From the NCBI GenBank assembly GCA_029883255.1, contig JAOUJL010000080.1, forward strand, positions 1 to 6,764: 6,764 nucleotides of DNA. Reading direction: 5' to 3'. The stretch is from Candidatus Bathyarchaeota archaeon (lineage in GTDB: Archaea; Thermoproteota; Bathyarchaeia; Bathyarchaeales; Bathyarchaeaceae). The notes beneath the pieces are model-generated. The model ran no database searches. It was not told the DNA's origin and saw nothing but the letters and a program-made list of their open reading frames with translations. The stretch's first letter is position 1, and every line of letters begins with the position of its first letter. Of the stretch, positions 1-5,679 are shown in pieces. The position numbers and the translations under genes are program-made.

Positions 1-73
1 CACGCAAGACAGCTTCCGTAGCCGATTTTACAATCCAGCCCTCACTGATTAATAGCGTTCTCTGCGCAATGTC
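1..73 (-). other. Unidentified open frame running off the left edge
   Basis: Downstream of pcc1 on the same strand a frame stays open for 24 codons after an in-frame TAA at 74-76 and runs out of the window. It reads DIAQRTLLISEGWIVKSATE and a few residues more. There is no ATG or GTG start and no convincing ribosome binding site. It could be the beginning of the next superoperon gene with an unusual or missed start, a decayed gene, or chance. It does not look like the start of prefoldin beta, which often follows pcc1 in archaea. I do not recognise it. Confidence 0.15.
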
Positions 74-119
74 TTATCCTACATTTTAGAACAGGACCAA
101 TATTTTGAAACGTGTCATC

Positions 120-401
120 TTATTTATCGGCAAATTGAAGTTTTTCAACAGATTTCAATACTGTTTTCGTTAAAAAAACCCAACGAAGGAAAGAGTTTAT
201 GGCAGCTCTTAAAGCGGATGTGTCTTCCGCCTCAAAGCGTATTATCAATGTTTTTCCTCTGCCTTCGATATAGACTCTAGAGCGATAGGTAGACATCGTT
301 CTAGTCTCAGGTCGTAATGCCTTGAGCATGATTTTTAACTGCTTTTGAGATGGAAAATCTAAGTGGACAACTGCGTGAGCTCTCATTTTCGAGTTTCCCA
401 C
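120..401 (-). CDS. pcc1: KEOPS complex subunit Pcc1 (CTAG/Pcc1 family)
   Basis: Small dimerising subunit of KEOPS, the cytoplasmic complex that makes the universal t6A modification at tRNA position 37; Pcc1 bridges two Kae1 subunits. The 93-residue product fits the family in length (about 80-95) and pattern: a beta strand ending LDFPS (14-18), a helix leading to ALRPE (28-32), strands around RVYIEG (42-47) and TLIIRFEAED (51-60), then the hallmark helix SALRAAINSFLRWV (62-75). The start is uncertain. The GTG at 399-401 sits one base after AGGTGA, which is too close for that motif to act as its ribosome binding site. The ATG at 384-386 would give 88 residues but lies about 16 nt from it. Pcc1 is the last clear gene of the superoperon here, 65 nt downstream of the broken Brix gene. 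Family assignment is confident; start choice is not. Confidence 0.9.
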   Translation of the reverse strand: MGNSKMRAHAVVHLDFPSQKQLKIMLKALRPETRTMSTYRSRVYIEGRGKTLIIRFEAEDTSALRAAINSFLRWVFLTKTVLKSVEKLQFADK

Positions 402-466
402 ATCACCTGTGATATGGTAACACGAGAACCTATTTCAATCCTTTGTGCTCACACATCCTAATTTCG

Positions 467-695
467 CTACTTTTTGGTTGCGGCCGTATCCACTGTAAGA
501 TAGACCAAAAAAATCTCTTTATCTAGGGAACGTAGGTTCATGGATCCACCAAGTGCAGATTCGCTTGTAGGAATAATCTCGCCTAGTTTACGTCTTGGAA
601 CTTTACAGACAACGCCAAATATCAAACGTTCAACATCATGACAAAAGCGTTATATCCTCTTCGTCGGCCTTCAAGAGAGTGATTAGTAAGATCAC
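467..695 (-). pseudogene. Frameshifted remnant of a Brix-domain (Imp4-like) ribosome biogenesis gene
   Basis: Archaeal Brix proteins are homologues of eukaryotic Imp4/Brx1 and bind rRNA during ribosome assembly. A GTG start at 693-695 overlaps the rpl37Ae stop by four bases (GTGA) and is preceded by GAGG at 703-706 with 7 nt spacing. It begins VILLITL, like the family's ILLTTS. Reading then needs one extra base near 675-680 to continue as LEGRRRGYNAF, and one extra base in the T run at 643-646 to continue as CHDVERLIFGVVCKVPRRKL, up to a TAG at 467-469. In the family this region reads roughly TSRRPxRRxRxFCxDLxRxIPxVVRVNRGKL, an evident match over about 45 residues. As read, translation stops after 19 codons at 636-638. 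Even when repaired it gives about 75 residues against a usual 150-200, and I see no Brix C-terminal half. It may be a true pseudogene or assembly error plus a deletion. Position between rpl37Ae and pcc1 is the expected place for this gene. Family recognition is from memory of the motif. Confidence 0.5.
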
Positions 696-1003
696 TTTCT
701 TTCCTCTGCAACGAGAGCCTCTGGGGTTTCTGGAGAGGGTAGCCCCTTAGCTGAACGCTTCGCGATGGTGCCAAGCTTCGTGACTGGGATGTAAGCGCCG
801 CCCGTAAACGTTAGACCGCATTTTCTACAGTTCCAGACGCCTACGCTTTTTCTTCGAACCGAACCAGCGCCGCATTTGGGGCATCTGTGGGCTTTTTTCA
901 TTTCCGAAAGCACTTTGACGTATCTTTTTCTAACAGTCGAGCCGTAGCGAGCCCCGAATCCTCTCGTTGAACCGACCTTTTTGGTTCGTCCTCGGCGGCC
1001 CAT
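692..1003 (-). CDS. rpl37ae: 50S ribosomal protein L37Ae
   Basis: Zinc-binding protein of the archaeal/eukaryotic large ribosomal subunit (eL43). The 103-residue product has a basic N-terminus (GRRGRTKKVGSTRGFGARYG), typical of the family, and a four-cysteine zinc ribbon: C41-x2-C44, 14 residues, C59-x2-C62, followed by GLTFTGGAYIPVT. The open frame extends upstream to 1117, but the ATG at 1001-1003 is the real start. It has GGTGA at 1011-1015 with 7 nt spacing, it gives the family's [11 protein letters not shown] beginning, and the upstream part lies inside rrp42. The start overlaps the rrp42 stop by one base (TGATG), so translation is probably coupled. The tail after about residue 85 (rich in P, E, A) is slightly longer than in many archaeal L37Ae proteins of 80-90 residues. 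Confidence 0.95.
   Translation of the reverse strand: MGRRGRTKKVGSTRGFGARYGSTVRKRYVKVLSEMKKAHRCPKCGAGSVRRKSVGVWNCRKCGLTFTGGAYIPVTKLGTIAKRSAKGLPSPETPEALVAEERK
703..706 (-). promoter_or_regulatory. Ribosome binding site supporting the hidden Brix start
   Basis: On the minus strand GAGG lies inside the last codons of rpl37Ae, 7 nt before the GTG at 693-695. The geometry suits translation start and argues that a real gene began at 695 before it broke. Confidence 0.4.
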
Positions 1004-1800
1004 CAGCCTTTCACCATAAGCCTTCGTAATTCTACACTTTTTTCTTGGGCTATCTTTGCGGCTTCCAAGATTTGTTGCGTCGTAAAATAGCCGCTGCCAC
1101 CTTTCTGCATTGCACAAATTTTTCCGTCTTTTTCTATGGTCATCGTGAGGCGGGTATCCATAACTTGTTCCTCTCCGAGTTCAGGGTCCACTATAAGCTT
1201 CTCGTTGATTTTAGCAAGCGTAACAGCTATTGGATGGTTTCTTATTGGAAGTTGAGTATACCCAGGCTTTATCTCGATTTCGCCGTCTTTCACTTGATAT
1301 TTAAACATCTTTGTGTTAAGCAACGCGGCAAGTGCTGCTAGGGCTGAGGCGTCTATAAGATTTCCGCCGTGGTTCAAAACGTAAATGTCGATGAAAATGA
1401 TGAAAACTTTCTTTCCAGGGATAGCACATAGCTTCTCTAGTGCAATTGCCTTGGACTCTCGTATGCCGCGGTCAACGACTCTAGCAAGTTCTATCGCTTT
1501 TTGACCTGGTGGCCCTGTCTCAAATGTGGGTGACGCCAGTGGCACAAGCTCAGCGTTAACCGTGAGTACTCCCTCGTTCGGTATGTCGGAAAACGGTGAA
1601 CCAACTTCGATTTTTATTCCAACAAGTACTTCGGTTTTGCCTAGGCGCACGCGAGCTGAACCTTCAGCGCTCTCAATAATACCTGCCTCCAGTTGGACTT
1701 CGCGATAATCAGTTAATCCCCGTCCATCCAATCGCTTCCCGTCAGAGATGGATTGAACAATTTGCTTCTGCGTTATATGGGGAATTATGATCTGGGTCAT
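1003..1800 (-). CDS. rrp42: Exosome complex component Rrp42
   Basis: Non-catalytic RNase PH-fold subunit of the archaeal exosome. It pairs with Rrp41 in an alternating hexameric ring that degrades or tails RNA 3'->5' with phosphate. The 265-residue length is typical. Visible family features are [11 protein letters not shown] (23-33), [20 protein letters not shown] (37-56), the strand-loop with [11 protein letters not shown] (89-99) and [13 protein letters not shown] (104-116), the [17 protein letters not shown] stretch (144-160) and the C-terminal [17 protein letters not shown] (204-220). By simple alignment with Rrp41, one catalytic Asp position is kept (D215) and the other is Gly209, consistent with an inactive partner. 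The ATG overlaps the rrp41 stop as ATGA (1797-1800), and the stop overlaps the rpl37Ae start by one base, so it sits inside a tightly coupled block. Confidence 0.97.
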   Translation of the reverse strand: MTQIIIPHITQKQIVQSISDGKRLDGRGLTDYREVQLEAGIIESAEGSARVRLGKTEVLVGIKIEVGSPFSDIPNEGVLTVNAELVPLASPTFETGPPGQKAIELARVVDRGIRESKAIALEKLCAIPGKKVFIIFIDIYVLNHGGNLIDASALAALAALLNTKMFKYQVKDGEIEIKPGYTQLPIRNHPIAVTLAKINEKLIVDPELGEEQVMDTRLTMTIEKDGKICAMQKGGSGYFTTQQILEAAKIAQEKSVELRRLMVKG

Positions 1801-2540
1801 TGTTTTTCTACCGCCTTCTTAACAGCGACGTACCTTGCCTTTAAGGCTTCCTTTTGAAGCGTGTGTATTTGCTTGCATCCGGTGAGAGCAAGGTTTACCA
1901 CTTGCTCAAATTCGTCCGTCGTTAGTCCCCCATCCATCTGAAGTAATGTTATGGCGTTCAAATTTGGCATAAGCGCCAAAGGTAAATCCGCTTCACCCAT
2001 TTTGTCCTCAACATCCATCAAATCAAGCACTAGATGCCCTTCTACTTTTCCGGCCGCACAAGCCGCAACCAAATCTCTCATAGGAATTCCAGCGTCCGCT
2101 AACGCTACAGAGGCGGCAGTAATGCCCGCGCATCTGGTTCCGCCGTTTGCTTGCAAAACTTCAATGAAAACTTCTATGGATGTTCGTGGAAAATGTTCAA
2201 GAAAAATGGACGGCTCAATGGCCCATGTGATCACCTTGGAGAGTTCCTGTTCCCTTCTTGAGGGAGCAGGTGATTTCCTCTCCTCAACTGAAAACGGTGC
2301 CATATGATAGCGGCAACGGAGCAAGGCACGGTCCAGCAGGGTTAAATGTTTGGGATGAACCTCCCTGGGGCCGTACACTCCGGCGAGAATCTTGTTCTTA
2401 CCCTGCTCGATGTAGGCGGAACCGTCGGCGTTTCCAATTACACCAGCCTCAATTTTTATTGGTCTTAACTCATCTAGTTTTCTTCCATCTGCTCGAATGC
2501 CATTTTTGGCGATTAATTTTTTAGTCGTCTTTCTGGGCAT
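1797..2540 (-). CDS. rrp41: Exosome complex exonuclease Rrp41 (phosphorolytic RNase)
   Basis: Catalytic subunit of the archaeal exosome; with Rrp42 it makes the RNase PH-like ring that phosphorolyses RNA 3'->5' and can run in reverse as a polyadenylating activity. With the ATG at 2538-2540 the product has 247 residues. RADGRK (16-21) and the [11 protein letters not shown] stretch (55-65) open the RNase PH domain. SRREQELS (94-101) holds the arginine pair (R95, R96) known to contact RNA in Sulfolobus Rrp41. GGTRCAG (133-139) gives the phosphate-site region. [12 protein letters not shown] (178-189) supplies both catalytic aspartates, D179 and D185, so the enzyme should be active. An upstream GTG at 2549 lies inside the Shine-Dalgarno GGGAGGTG and is unlikely to be used. 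The gene overlaps the end of rrp4 by 20 nt. Confidence 0.97.
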   Translation of the reverse strand: MPRKTTKKLIAKNGIRADGRKLDELRPIKIEAGVIGNADGSAYIEQGKNKILAGVYGPREVHPKHLTLLDRALLRCRYHMAPFSVEERKSPAPSRREQELSKVITWAIEPSIFLEHFPRTSIEVFIEVLQANGGTRCAGITAASVALADAGIPMRDLVAACAAGKVEGHLVLDLMDVEDKMGEADLPLALMPNLNAITLLQMDGGLTTDEFEQVVNLALTGCKQIHTLQKEALKARYVAVKKAVEKQ

Positions 2541-3234
2541 GTTTAACACCTCCCTTTTTCTTCTGAATCATTTTCGTTACGCGATCCGTTAACCCGCTTG
2601 TGTGGGCTTCTTGATCGATCTTGCGAATGGCCATAATCGCGAGTTGTTCATCTTCAAGAGTTTTGCCGCTAACGAGAACCAATCCGTTTTGACCAAGAGT
2701 GATGTGACACCCTGTTTCTCTTTTCAGCATGCTTATCATTGAACCTTGCCTTCCGATAAGTCGCGGAATTTTCGTAGGGGTAACTTTCACAATTTGTCCA
2801 CGTGTGACCTTCCCGAGACTTGGTTCACCGACAGTAAGTAGGGGGTCGCGTGTTCGGTTGTATGCAACTACTTTGGCAATGATAAGATCACCTATGTTGA
2901 AGATGGAGGACAAATCGTTTTTCTGTGGTTTAAACGGGCGGTCAAGTACGTCTGACGCTCGGAGCATTGCAAGGTAGGAGGCGTTGATATCCAACATCCA
3001 GCCACTGAAGCCTACGTCAACTACTTTTCCAATAACTGTATCCCCAATGTAAGGGATGTAAAATGCTCTTAGGGCAACAACGTGAACTCTTCGCTCTTCA
3101 TAGTCCACAAGACCAAGTTGAGCAGAATAGATTTTTCCATCTTCCTCGTACGCATTTTCGCCAGCCACATAATTACCTTCGGCAAGCAAATCTCCTGGTG
3201 TCACAAGTTGTTTATTCTCATAAAAGGTGGGCAA
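2521..3234 (-). CDS. rrp4: Exosome complex RNA-binding cap protein Rrp4
   Basis: S1/KH cap subunit that sits on the Rrp41-Rrp42 ring, recruits RNA and feeds it into the pore. With the TTG start at 3232-3234 the product has 237 residues. The N-terminal domain contains the [11 protein letters not shown] stretch (10-20) typical of Rrp4. An S1 domain follows at about 65-136 ([20 protein letters not shown], then [20 protein letters not shown]). A KH domain at about 146-190 carries the G-x-x-G loop IGRQGSM with glycines at 161 and 164. The tail is lysine-rich (KKKGG). A GTG nine bases upstream (3243) lies within the Shine-Dalgarno GAGGTGA, which makes TTG with 5 nt spacing the better start. It follows SBDS after a 24 nt gap, too small for an obvious separate promoter, and overlaps rrp41 by 20 nt. 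Confidence 0.96.
   Translation of the reverse strand: MPTFYENKQLVTPGDLLAEGNYVAGENAYEEDGKIYSAQLGLVDYEERRVHVVALRAFYIPYIGDTVIGKVVDVGFSGWMLDINASYLAMLRASDVLDRPFKPQKNDLSSIFNIGDLIIAKVVAYNRTRDPLLTVGEPSLGKVTRGQIVKVTPTKIPRLIGRQGSMISMLKRETGCHITLGQNGLVLVSGKTLEDEQLAIMAIRKIDQEAHTSGLTDRVTKMIQKKKGGVKHAQKDD
2547..2554 (-). promoter_or_regulatory. Ribosome binding site that decides the rrp41 start
   Basis: GGGAGGTG on the minus strand precedes the ATG at 2538-2540 by 6 nt. The in-frame GTG at 2547-2549 is the last three bases of this motif, so a start there would have to use its own ribosome binding site. The site lies within the rrp4 coding region. Confidence 0.75.
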
Positions 3235-3239
3235 TTTTG

Positions 3240-3246
3240 TCACCTC
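3240..3246 (-). promoter_or_regulatory. Ribosome binding site that decides the rrp4 start
   Basis: GAGGTGA on the minus strand lies 5 nt before the TTG at 3232-3234. The alternative GTG start at 3241-3243 is embedded in it, with no purine-rich motif upstream (the sequence before it is ATTTACATT). This supports TTG initiation. Confidence 0.6.
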
Positions 3247-3258
3247 AATGTAAATAAT

Positions 3259-3948
3259 CTATTCAATTAATTTTGCTTGGAGATTACCTCGAGTTATGTC
3301 TCCTAGCTTTTCCAGAAATGGGCCGTATAACCCTGCAGGCAATTCTACAATTGAGGACCAAGACCCGTCGGCTCGCCACTCCTCACGTCTTATTACGCCA
3401 AATCCCTTAATTGCTCCGTAAGCTTTACTTGCGTATTCAGGTGGAATGTGAACGGCCACAGAAACTTTTTCCATTTTGAGGGGCAGAATTGGGCGTAAAA
3501 GTTTTATGATTTCTTTTGCCTGTTCCTCAGCTTCTTTGAAAGGGTCTATCGGATGATGAATTTGCTCCCATGCTTGTTCTATGCGGAGAGGAGGATGTGG
3601 AAGATTAGTTCTCGGGTCAACGCATTGACGGGATATGAAAGAAATGATTTGTTTTCGTTTGTCCTCGATCATCTGTCTTCGTTGCTCTGTAGTTAGCTGC
3701 AATGTACCCTTCTTCAAAATCACGCTGGCAATCTTGATTGGGTCTAAGGTTCCGAAGGTTTTCTGTAGTTTATCTTCTGAGGCTCGTAATCCTTTATTAG
3801 CATCAATGAAAATGGTGTCAGCGATCAACACTTCAGAGATCGAAGTGATTTTTCCAAGTCTATAGGAGAGAGCATGTTGAGGCTTGACAAGAATCTCGAA
3901 GTGTTCTCCCTCTCGGGTTATGCGCGCAACTGTATGGCGTTCGCTCAT
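3259..3948 (-). CDS. Ribosome assembly factor SBDS (Sdo1 homologue)
   Basis: Archaeal homologue of the Shwachman-Bodian-Diamond syndrome protein/Sdo1. With an EF-2-like GTPase, the eukaryotic protein releases eIF6 from the 60S subunit; the archaeal role is presumed to be similar. The 229 residues show the three-domain plan. The N-terminal domain (1-85) contains [18 protein letters not shown] (16-33), [16 protein letters not shown] (38-53) and the link [15 protein letters not shown] (76-90). The helical middle domain (about 90-160) includes the family stretch [18 protein letters not shown] (109-126). The C-terminal ferredoxin-like domain starts with [11 protein letters not shown] (162-172) and contains [15 protein letters not shown] (177-191). 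The length is normal for archaea. The ATG overlaps the psmA stop as ATGA (3945-3948), indicating translational coupling with the proteasome gene. Confidence 0.97.
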   Translation of the reverse strand: MSERHTVARITREGEHFEILVKPQHALSYRLGKITSISEVLIADTIFIDANKGLRASEDKLQKTFGTLDPIKIASVILKKGTLQLTTEQRRQMIEDKRKQIISFISRQCVDPRTNLPHPPLRIEQAWEQIHHPIDPFKEAEEQAKEIIKLLRPILPLKMEKVSVAVHIPPEYASKAYGAIKGFGVIRREEWRADGSWSSIVELPAGLYGPFLEKLGDITRGNLQAKLIE

Positions 3949-4682
3949 GGAGTTCCACTGCCCTCGAGACCCCTCCGATAAGCCTCAATTTCCTTGTCGG
4001 TAAGCACTTTGAACTTTTTCGTTGCGGATGGGATCACAGATATTTTGACTCTTGTTGGCTGTTCCCTCGCCTCAAGGGCATTAACAAGGCATTTTATAGC
4101 GAGTTTGATCGCTTCATCAAGTTTCATGTTTTCATGATATTCCGTCTTTAGGATATTTATCACCGTTTCGCGACCAACACCTACTGCAACGGCCTTATAG
4201 CCCCTGTAGGAGCCGCTTGGATGGGTCGCGAATAATCTATTTCCCATTCTATCTACGCCACCAAAAAGAATTGACACTCCAAAGGGTCTTACTCCTGCAT
4301 GCTGAGTATACAGTTGCTTTAGGTCTCCTACTCTTTTCGTAATAATTTCAATGTCGATGGGGTCATCGTACATTAGTCGATTGCTTTGAGCGTAGATCCT
4401 TGATTGATCAATGAGAATGCGAGCGTCGGAACTTAAACCAACAATTGCTGCTCCAACATGGTCGTCTACTTTATAGAGCTTCCATGAAAAATTAGGATCC
4501 TCTAATTTTGTTTCGATGGTCTCTTCTGCTCCTAACACTACTCCTTCGGAGCAGACAATCCCCAATATGGTTGCCCCACGATTCACTGTTTCAACGGCAT
4601 ATTCAACCTGAAAGAGGCGTCCATCTGGGGAAAACACGGTGATGGCGCGATCATAAGCTCCTGGTGCTGCAAACATAGACAA
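3945..4682 (-). CDS. psmA: 20S proteasome subunit alpha
   Basis: Seven copies form each outer ring of the cytosolic 20S proteasome, gate substrate entry and dock the PAN/Cdc48-type ATPase. The 245-residue product carries the alpha-type signature [25 protein letters not shown] N-terminus: Y10-D11-R12 is the gate YDR motif, followed by [13 protein letters not shown] (17-29). K68 (SWKLYK) lies where the Thermoplasma alpha subunit has the pocket lysine that receives ATPase tails. [17 protein letters not shown] (131-147) is the usual core strand. As expected for alpha, there is no N-terminal catalytic threonine. The TTG at 4680-4682 has GAGGTGA at 4689-4695 with 6 nt spacing; the ATG at 4674-4676 (12 nt spacing, giving [10 protein letters not shown]) is a possible alternative. 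It is the first gene of the superoperon; no psmB lies in the window. Confidence 0.97.
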   Translation of the reverse strand: MSMFAAPGAYDRAITVFSPDGRLFQVEYAVETVNRGATILGIVCSEGVVLGAEETIETKLEDPNFSWKLYKVDDHVGAAIVGLSSDARILIDQSRIYAQSNRLMYDDPIDIEIITKRVGDLKQLYTQHAGVRPFGVSILFGGVDRMGNRLFATHPSGSYRGYKAVAVGVGRETVINILKTEYHENMKLDEAIKLAIKCLVNALEAREQPTRVKISVIPSATKKFKVLTDKEIEAYRRGLEGSGTP

Positions 4683-4688
4683 ACTTTA

Positions 4689-4695
4689 TCACCTC
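4689..4695 (-). promoter_or_regulatory. Ribosome binding site of psmA
   Basis: GAGGTGA on the minus strand, 6 nt before the TTG at 4680-4682 and 12 nt before the ATG at 4674-4676. Spacing favours TTG, adding only two residues to the protein. Confidence 0.6.
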
Positions 4696-4738
4696 ATGTT
4701 TGTAAACTCGTTTTGCTTGTTCTGTTGTAGAGATGAAA

Positions 4739-4762
4739 CTAAAAAGGCTTTTTGTTAAAAGG
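4739..4762 (-). promoter_or_regulatory. Candidate archaeal promoter for the psmA superoperon
   Basis: Read on the minus strand this AT-rich stretch contains two TATA-like hexamer regions, CTTTTAAC (4755-4762) and CTTTTTAG (4739-4746). From the nearer one, initiation about 25 nt downstream would give a 5' leader of roughly 35 nt before psmA. Neither is a strong consensus, so which is used, if either, cannot be told from the sequence. Confidence 0.3.
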
Positions 4763-4890
4763 GATGCTTTTGACTCTTTTGTTAATGATGAGGTGGAAGA
4801 TGTTTCAAAAGGTCACGTGTGCACGTTGTTCTAGCGGTCTGAGATGTGATTCAAATAGGCTTTTCTGAATTCAGTTTTGGGTTATTCTGC

Positions 4891-4904
4891 AAAGAACTTA
4901 AATG
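4891..4904 (+). promoter_or_regulatory. Candidate BRE/TATA promoter of the DUF2096-like gene
   Basis: AAAGAA followed directly by CTTAAATG resembles an archaeal BRE plus TATA box. It lies 51-64 nt before the ATG at 4955, so transcription would start near 4925 with a leader of about 30 nt containing the GAGGT ribosome binding site at 4941-4945. Confidence 0.4.
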
Positions 4905-4905
4905 A

Positions 4906-4920
4906 TCCGAAGGATTCGGA
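4906..4920 (+). promoter_or_regulatory. Perfect 15 bp inverted repeat just downstream of the TATA-like box
   Basis: TCCGAA-GGA-TTCGGA is a perfect inverted repeat with 6 bp arms. It sits between the TATA-like element (4897-4904) and the predicted start of transcription near 4925, the usual place for an archaeal repressor operator. No second copy was seen nearby. Operator function is inference. Confidence 0.3.
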
Positions 4921-4954
4921 GATAATATTGAGAAGTGTTTGAGGTTTAAAGGGT

Positions 4955-5500
4955 ATGCGTTACGAGGAAACATGGAAAGTGTTGGCAGATCTGATCACTG
5001 AGATTCGGAAAAAGGGTGAAGTAATACCGGCTAGTGTCATGAATGATCTACGCTCTGCTAAGACGATGATACAGATTTTTAAAGCCGATCCATCACACGC
5101 CGAGAATATTCTGAGAATTGAGACTTACCTAGAAAACGTTGAATTCTATCTTATTTCTATGGCACAGGAGAAGTTTGGGTCTGAGTTTGTGGAGCATTGG
5201 ATGGGAAAGCTTGGGGTGGCTAGAAAAAAGATTTCTGGGAAGGAAGAGGTAAAGGTTGCTTCAAGGTTTGTTTCAGGGCTTCCACGAGGTAAATGTTGGG
5301 TGCGGGTTCAAGTTTCGGAAGATACTTCTCAGGAGGATATTGAAAATTTGGCTGAGGAGATTGGGCTTTTGCATAAAATGCAGGAGAATGGGTTTGTGCT
5401 TGTTTATGGGGATGATGAGAGTATGAGATCGTTTATTGAGAGGTTGAGGTTACAACAGGATTTTTCGAAACGTAAGGCGAAGAAAAGTGTGTCTGCTTAG
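4955..5500 (+). CDS. DUF2096-like conserved archaeal protein of unknown function
   Basis: The 181-residue soluble protein has no signal peptide or membrane segment. Residues 1-90 look all-helical: EETWKVLADLITEIRKKG (4-21), then IPASVMNDLRSAKTMIQIFK (24-43), ADPSH (44-48), then a long helix through YLENVEFYLISMAQEKFG. This pattern of a helical start, a DLRSAK-like helix and an ADPSH turn resembles the archaeal DUF2096 family as I remember it, but the assignment is not certain. Residues 100-165 look alpha/beta (KCWVRVQVSED, ENLAEEIGLLHKMQENGFVLVYGDDE) and could be a small ferredoxin-like or ligand-binding domain. The tail is basic (SKRKAKK). The ATG has GAGGT 9 nt upstream. The gene is divergent from psmA and convergent with the aminotransferase, so it is probably monocistronic. 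Its function is unknown. Confidence 0.85.
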   Translation: MRYEETWKVLADLITEIRKKGEVIPASVMNDLRSAKTMIQIFKADPSHAENILRIETYLENVEFYLISMAQEKFGSEFVEHWMGKLGVARKKISGKEEVKVASRFVSGLPRGKCWVRVQVSEDTSQEDIENLAEEIGLLHKMQENGFVLVYGDDESMRSFIERLRLQQDFSKRKAKKSVSA

Positions 5501-5537
5501 TTTGTGTTGAGTTTTGAGGTTATCTGTTTTGTCATGT

Positions 5538-5582
5538 TACCTGGGGGTGTCTCTCTCTTTAGACCCCCTACCTAGGGGGTGC
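5538..5582. other. Alternating G5/C5/G5 tracts able to form alternative hairpins
   Basis: Three tracts follow one another: GGGGGT (5543-5548), ACCCCC (5563-5568) and GGGGGT (5575-5580). The middle tract can pair with the first (6 bp, 14 nt loop) or with the third in the perfect inverted repeat ACCCCCTA-CC-TAGGGGGT (5563-5580), but not with both at once. The two G tracts belong to an imperfect direct repeat, TACCTGGGGGTG (5538-5549) and TACCTAGGGGGTG (5570-5582). It lies 3' of the DUF2096-like stop, and its structures could act in termination or RNA stability on either strand. Confidence 0.5.
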
Positions 5583-5615
5583 GAACTTTCTTCAGAATTC
5601 ATCTTATTGAATTAA

Positions 5616-5627
5616 GGTTTTATAACC
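5616..5627 (-). promoter_or_regulatory. TATA-like palindrome in the convergent intergenic region
   Basis: GGTTATAAAACC on the minus strand (GGTT/AACC arms) contains TTATAAAA, a good match to an archaeal TATA box. No annotated gene begins downstream in either direction. On the minus strand it would start a transcript near 5597 that reads through the G/C-tract hairpins and then antisense to the end of the DUF2096-like gene. It may simply be chance. Confidence 0.2.
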
Positions 5628-5631
5628 ATCG

Positions 5632-5666
5632 AAGGGGGGGATATCCGCGGCAACCCCTCCTTTTTT
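5632..5666 (+). terminator. Hairpin plus T-run terminator after the DUF2096-like gene
   Basis: On the plus strand AAGGGGGGG (5632-5640) can pair with CCCCTCCTT (5654-5662) as a 9 bp stem including one G-U pair. The loop is 13 nt and contains CCGCGG, and TTTT follows (5663-5666). This is a classic intrinsic-type shape, 130 nt downstream of the plus-strand stop codon and 14 nt from the end of the opposing aminotransferase gene. Archaeal termination mostly needs only the T run, so the stem may also protect RNA ends. Confidence 0.5.
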
Positions 5667-5679
5667 CCAGATGTGGTTC

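Noticed and set aside
401..420. ATG at 401-403 as the start of an upstream mini-ORF of pcc1 (ATG TGG GAA ... TGA)
   Set aside because: It is only six codons, lies inside the ribosome binding site/start region, and nothing supports its use.
1004..1117. N-terminal extension of L37Ae (38 residues beginning [10 protein letters not shown])
   Set aside because: It lies wholly inside rrp42 in another frame. The ATG at 1001-1003 has a good ribosome binding site and gives the normal family start.
1045..1341. 98-codon plus-strand open frame opposite rrp42
   Set aside because: It lies opposite a confidently identified coding region, has no recognisable domain and no clear ribosome binding site. The same applies to plus-strand frames at 1526-1708, 1951-2307, 2258-2524, 2729-2977, 3063-3270 and 3635-3865.
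4785..4868. C/D box sRNA: ATGATGA (box C, 4785-4791), CTGA (4839-4842), GTGATTC (4846-4852), CTGA (4865-4868)
   Set aside because: The C'-to-D spacing of 12 nt looks right, but box C is 47 nt from the first CTGA where about 12 is usual. The C' box is degenerate, and the ends cannot form a terminal stem.
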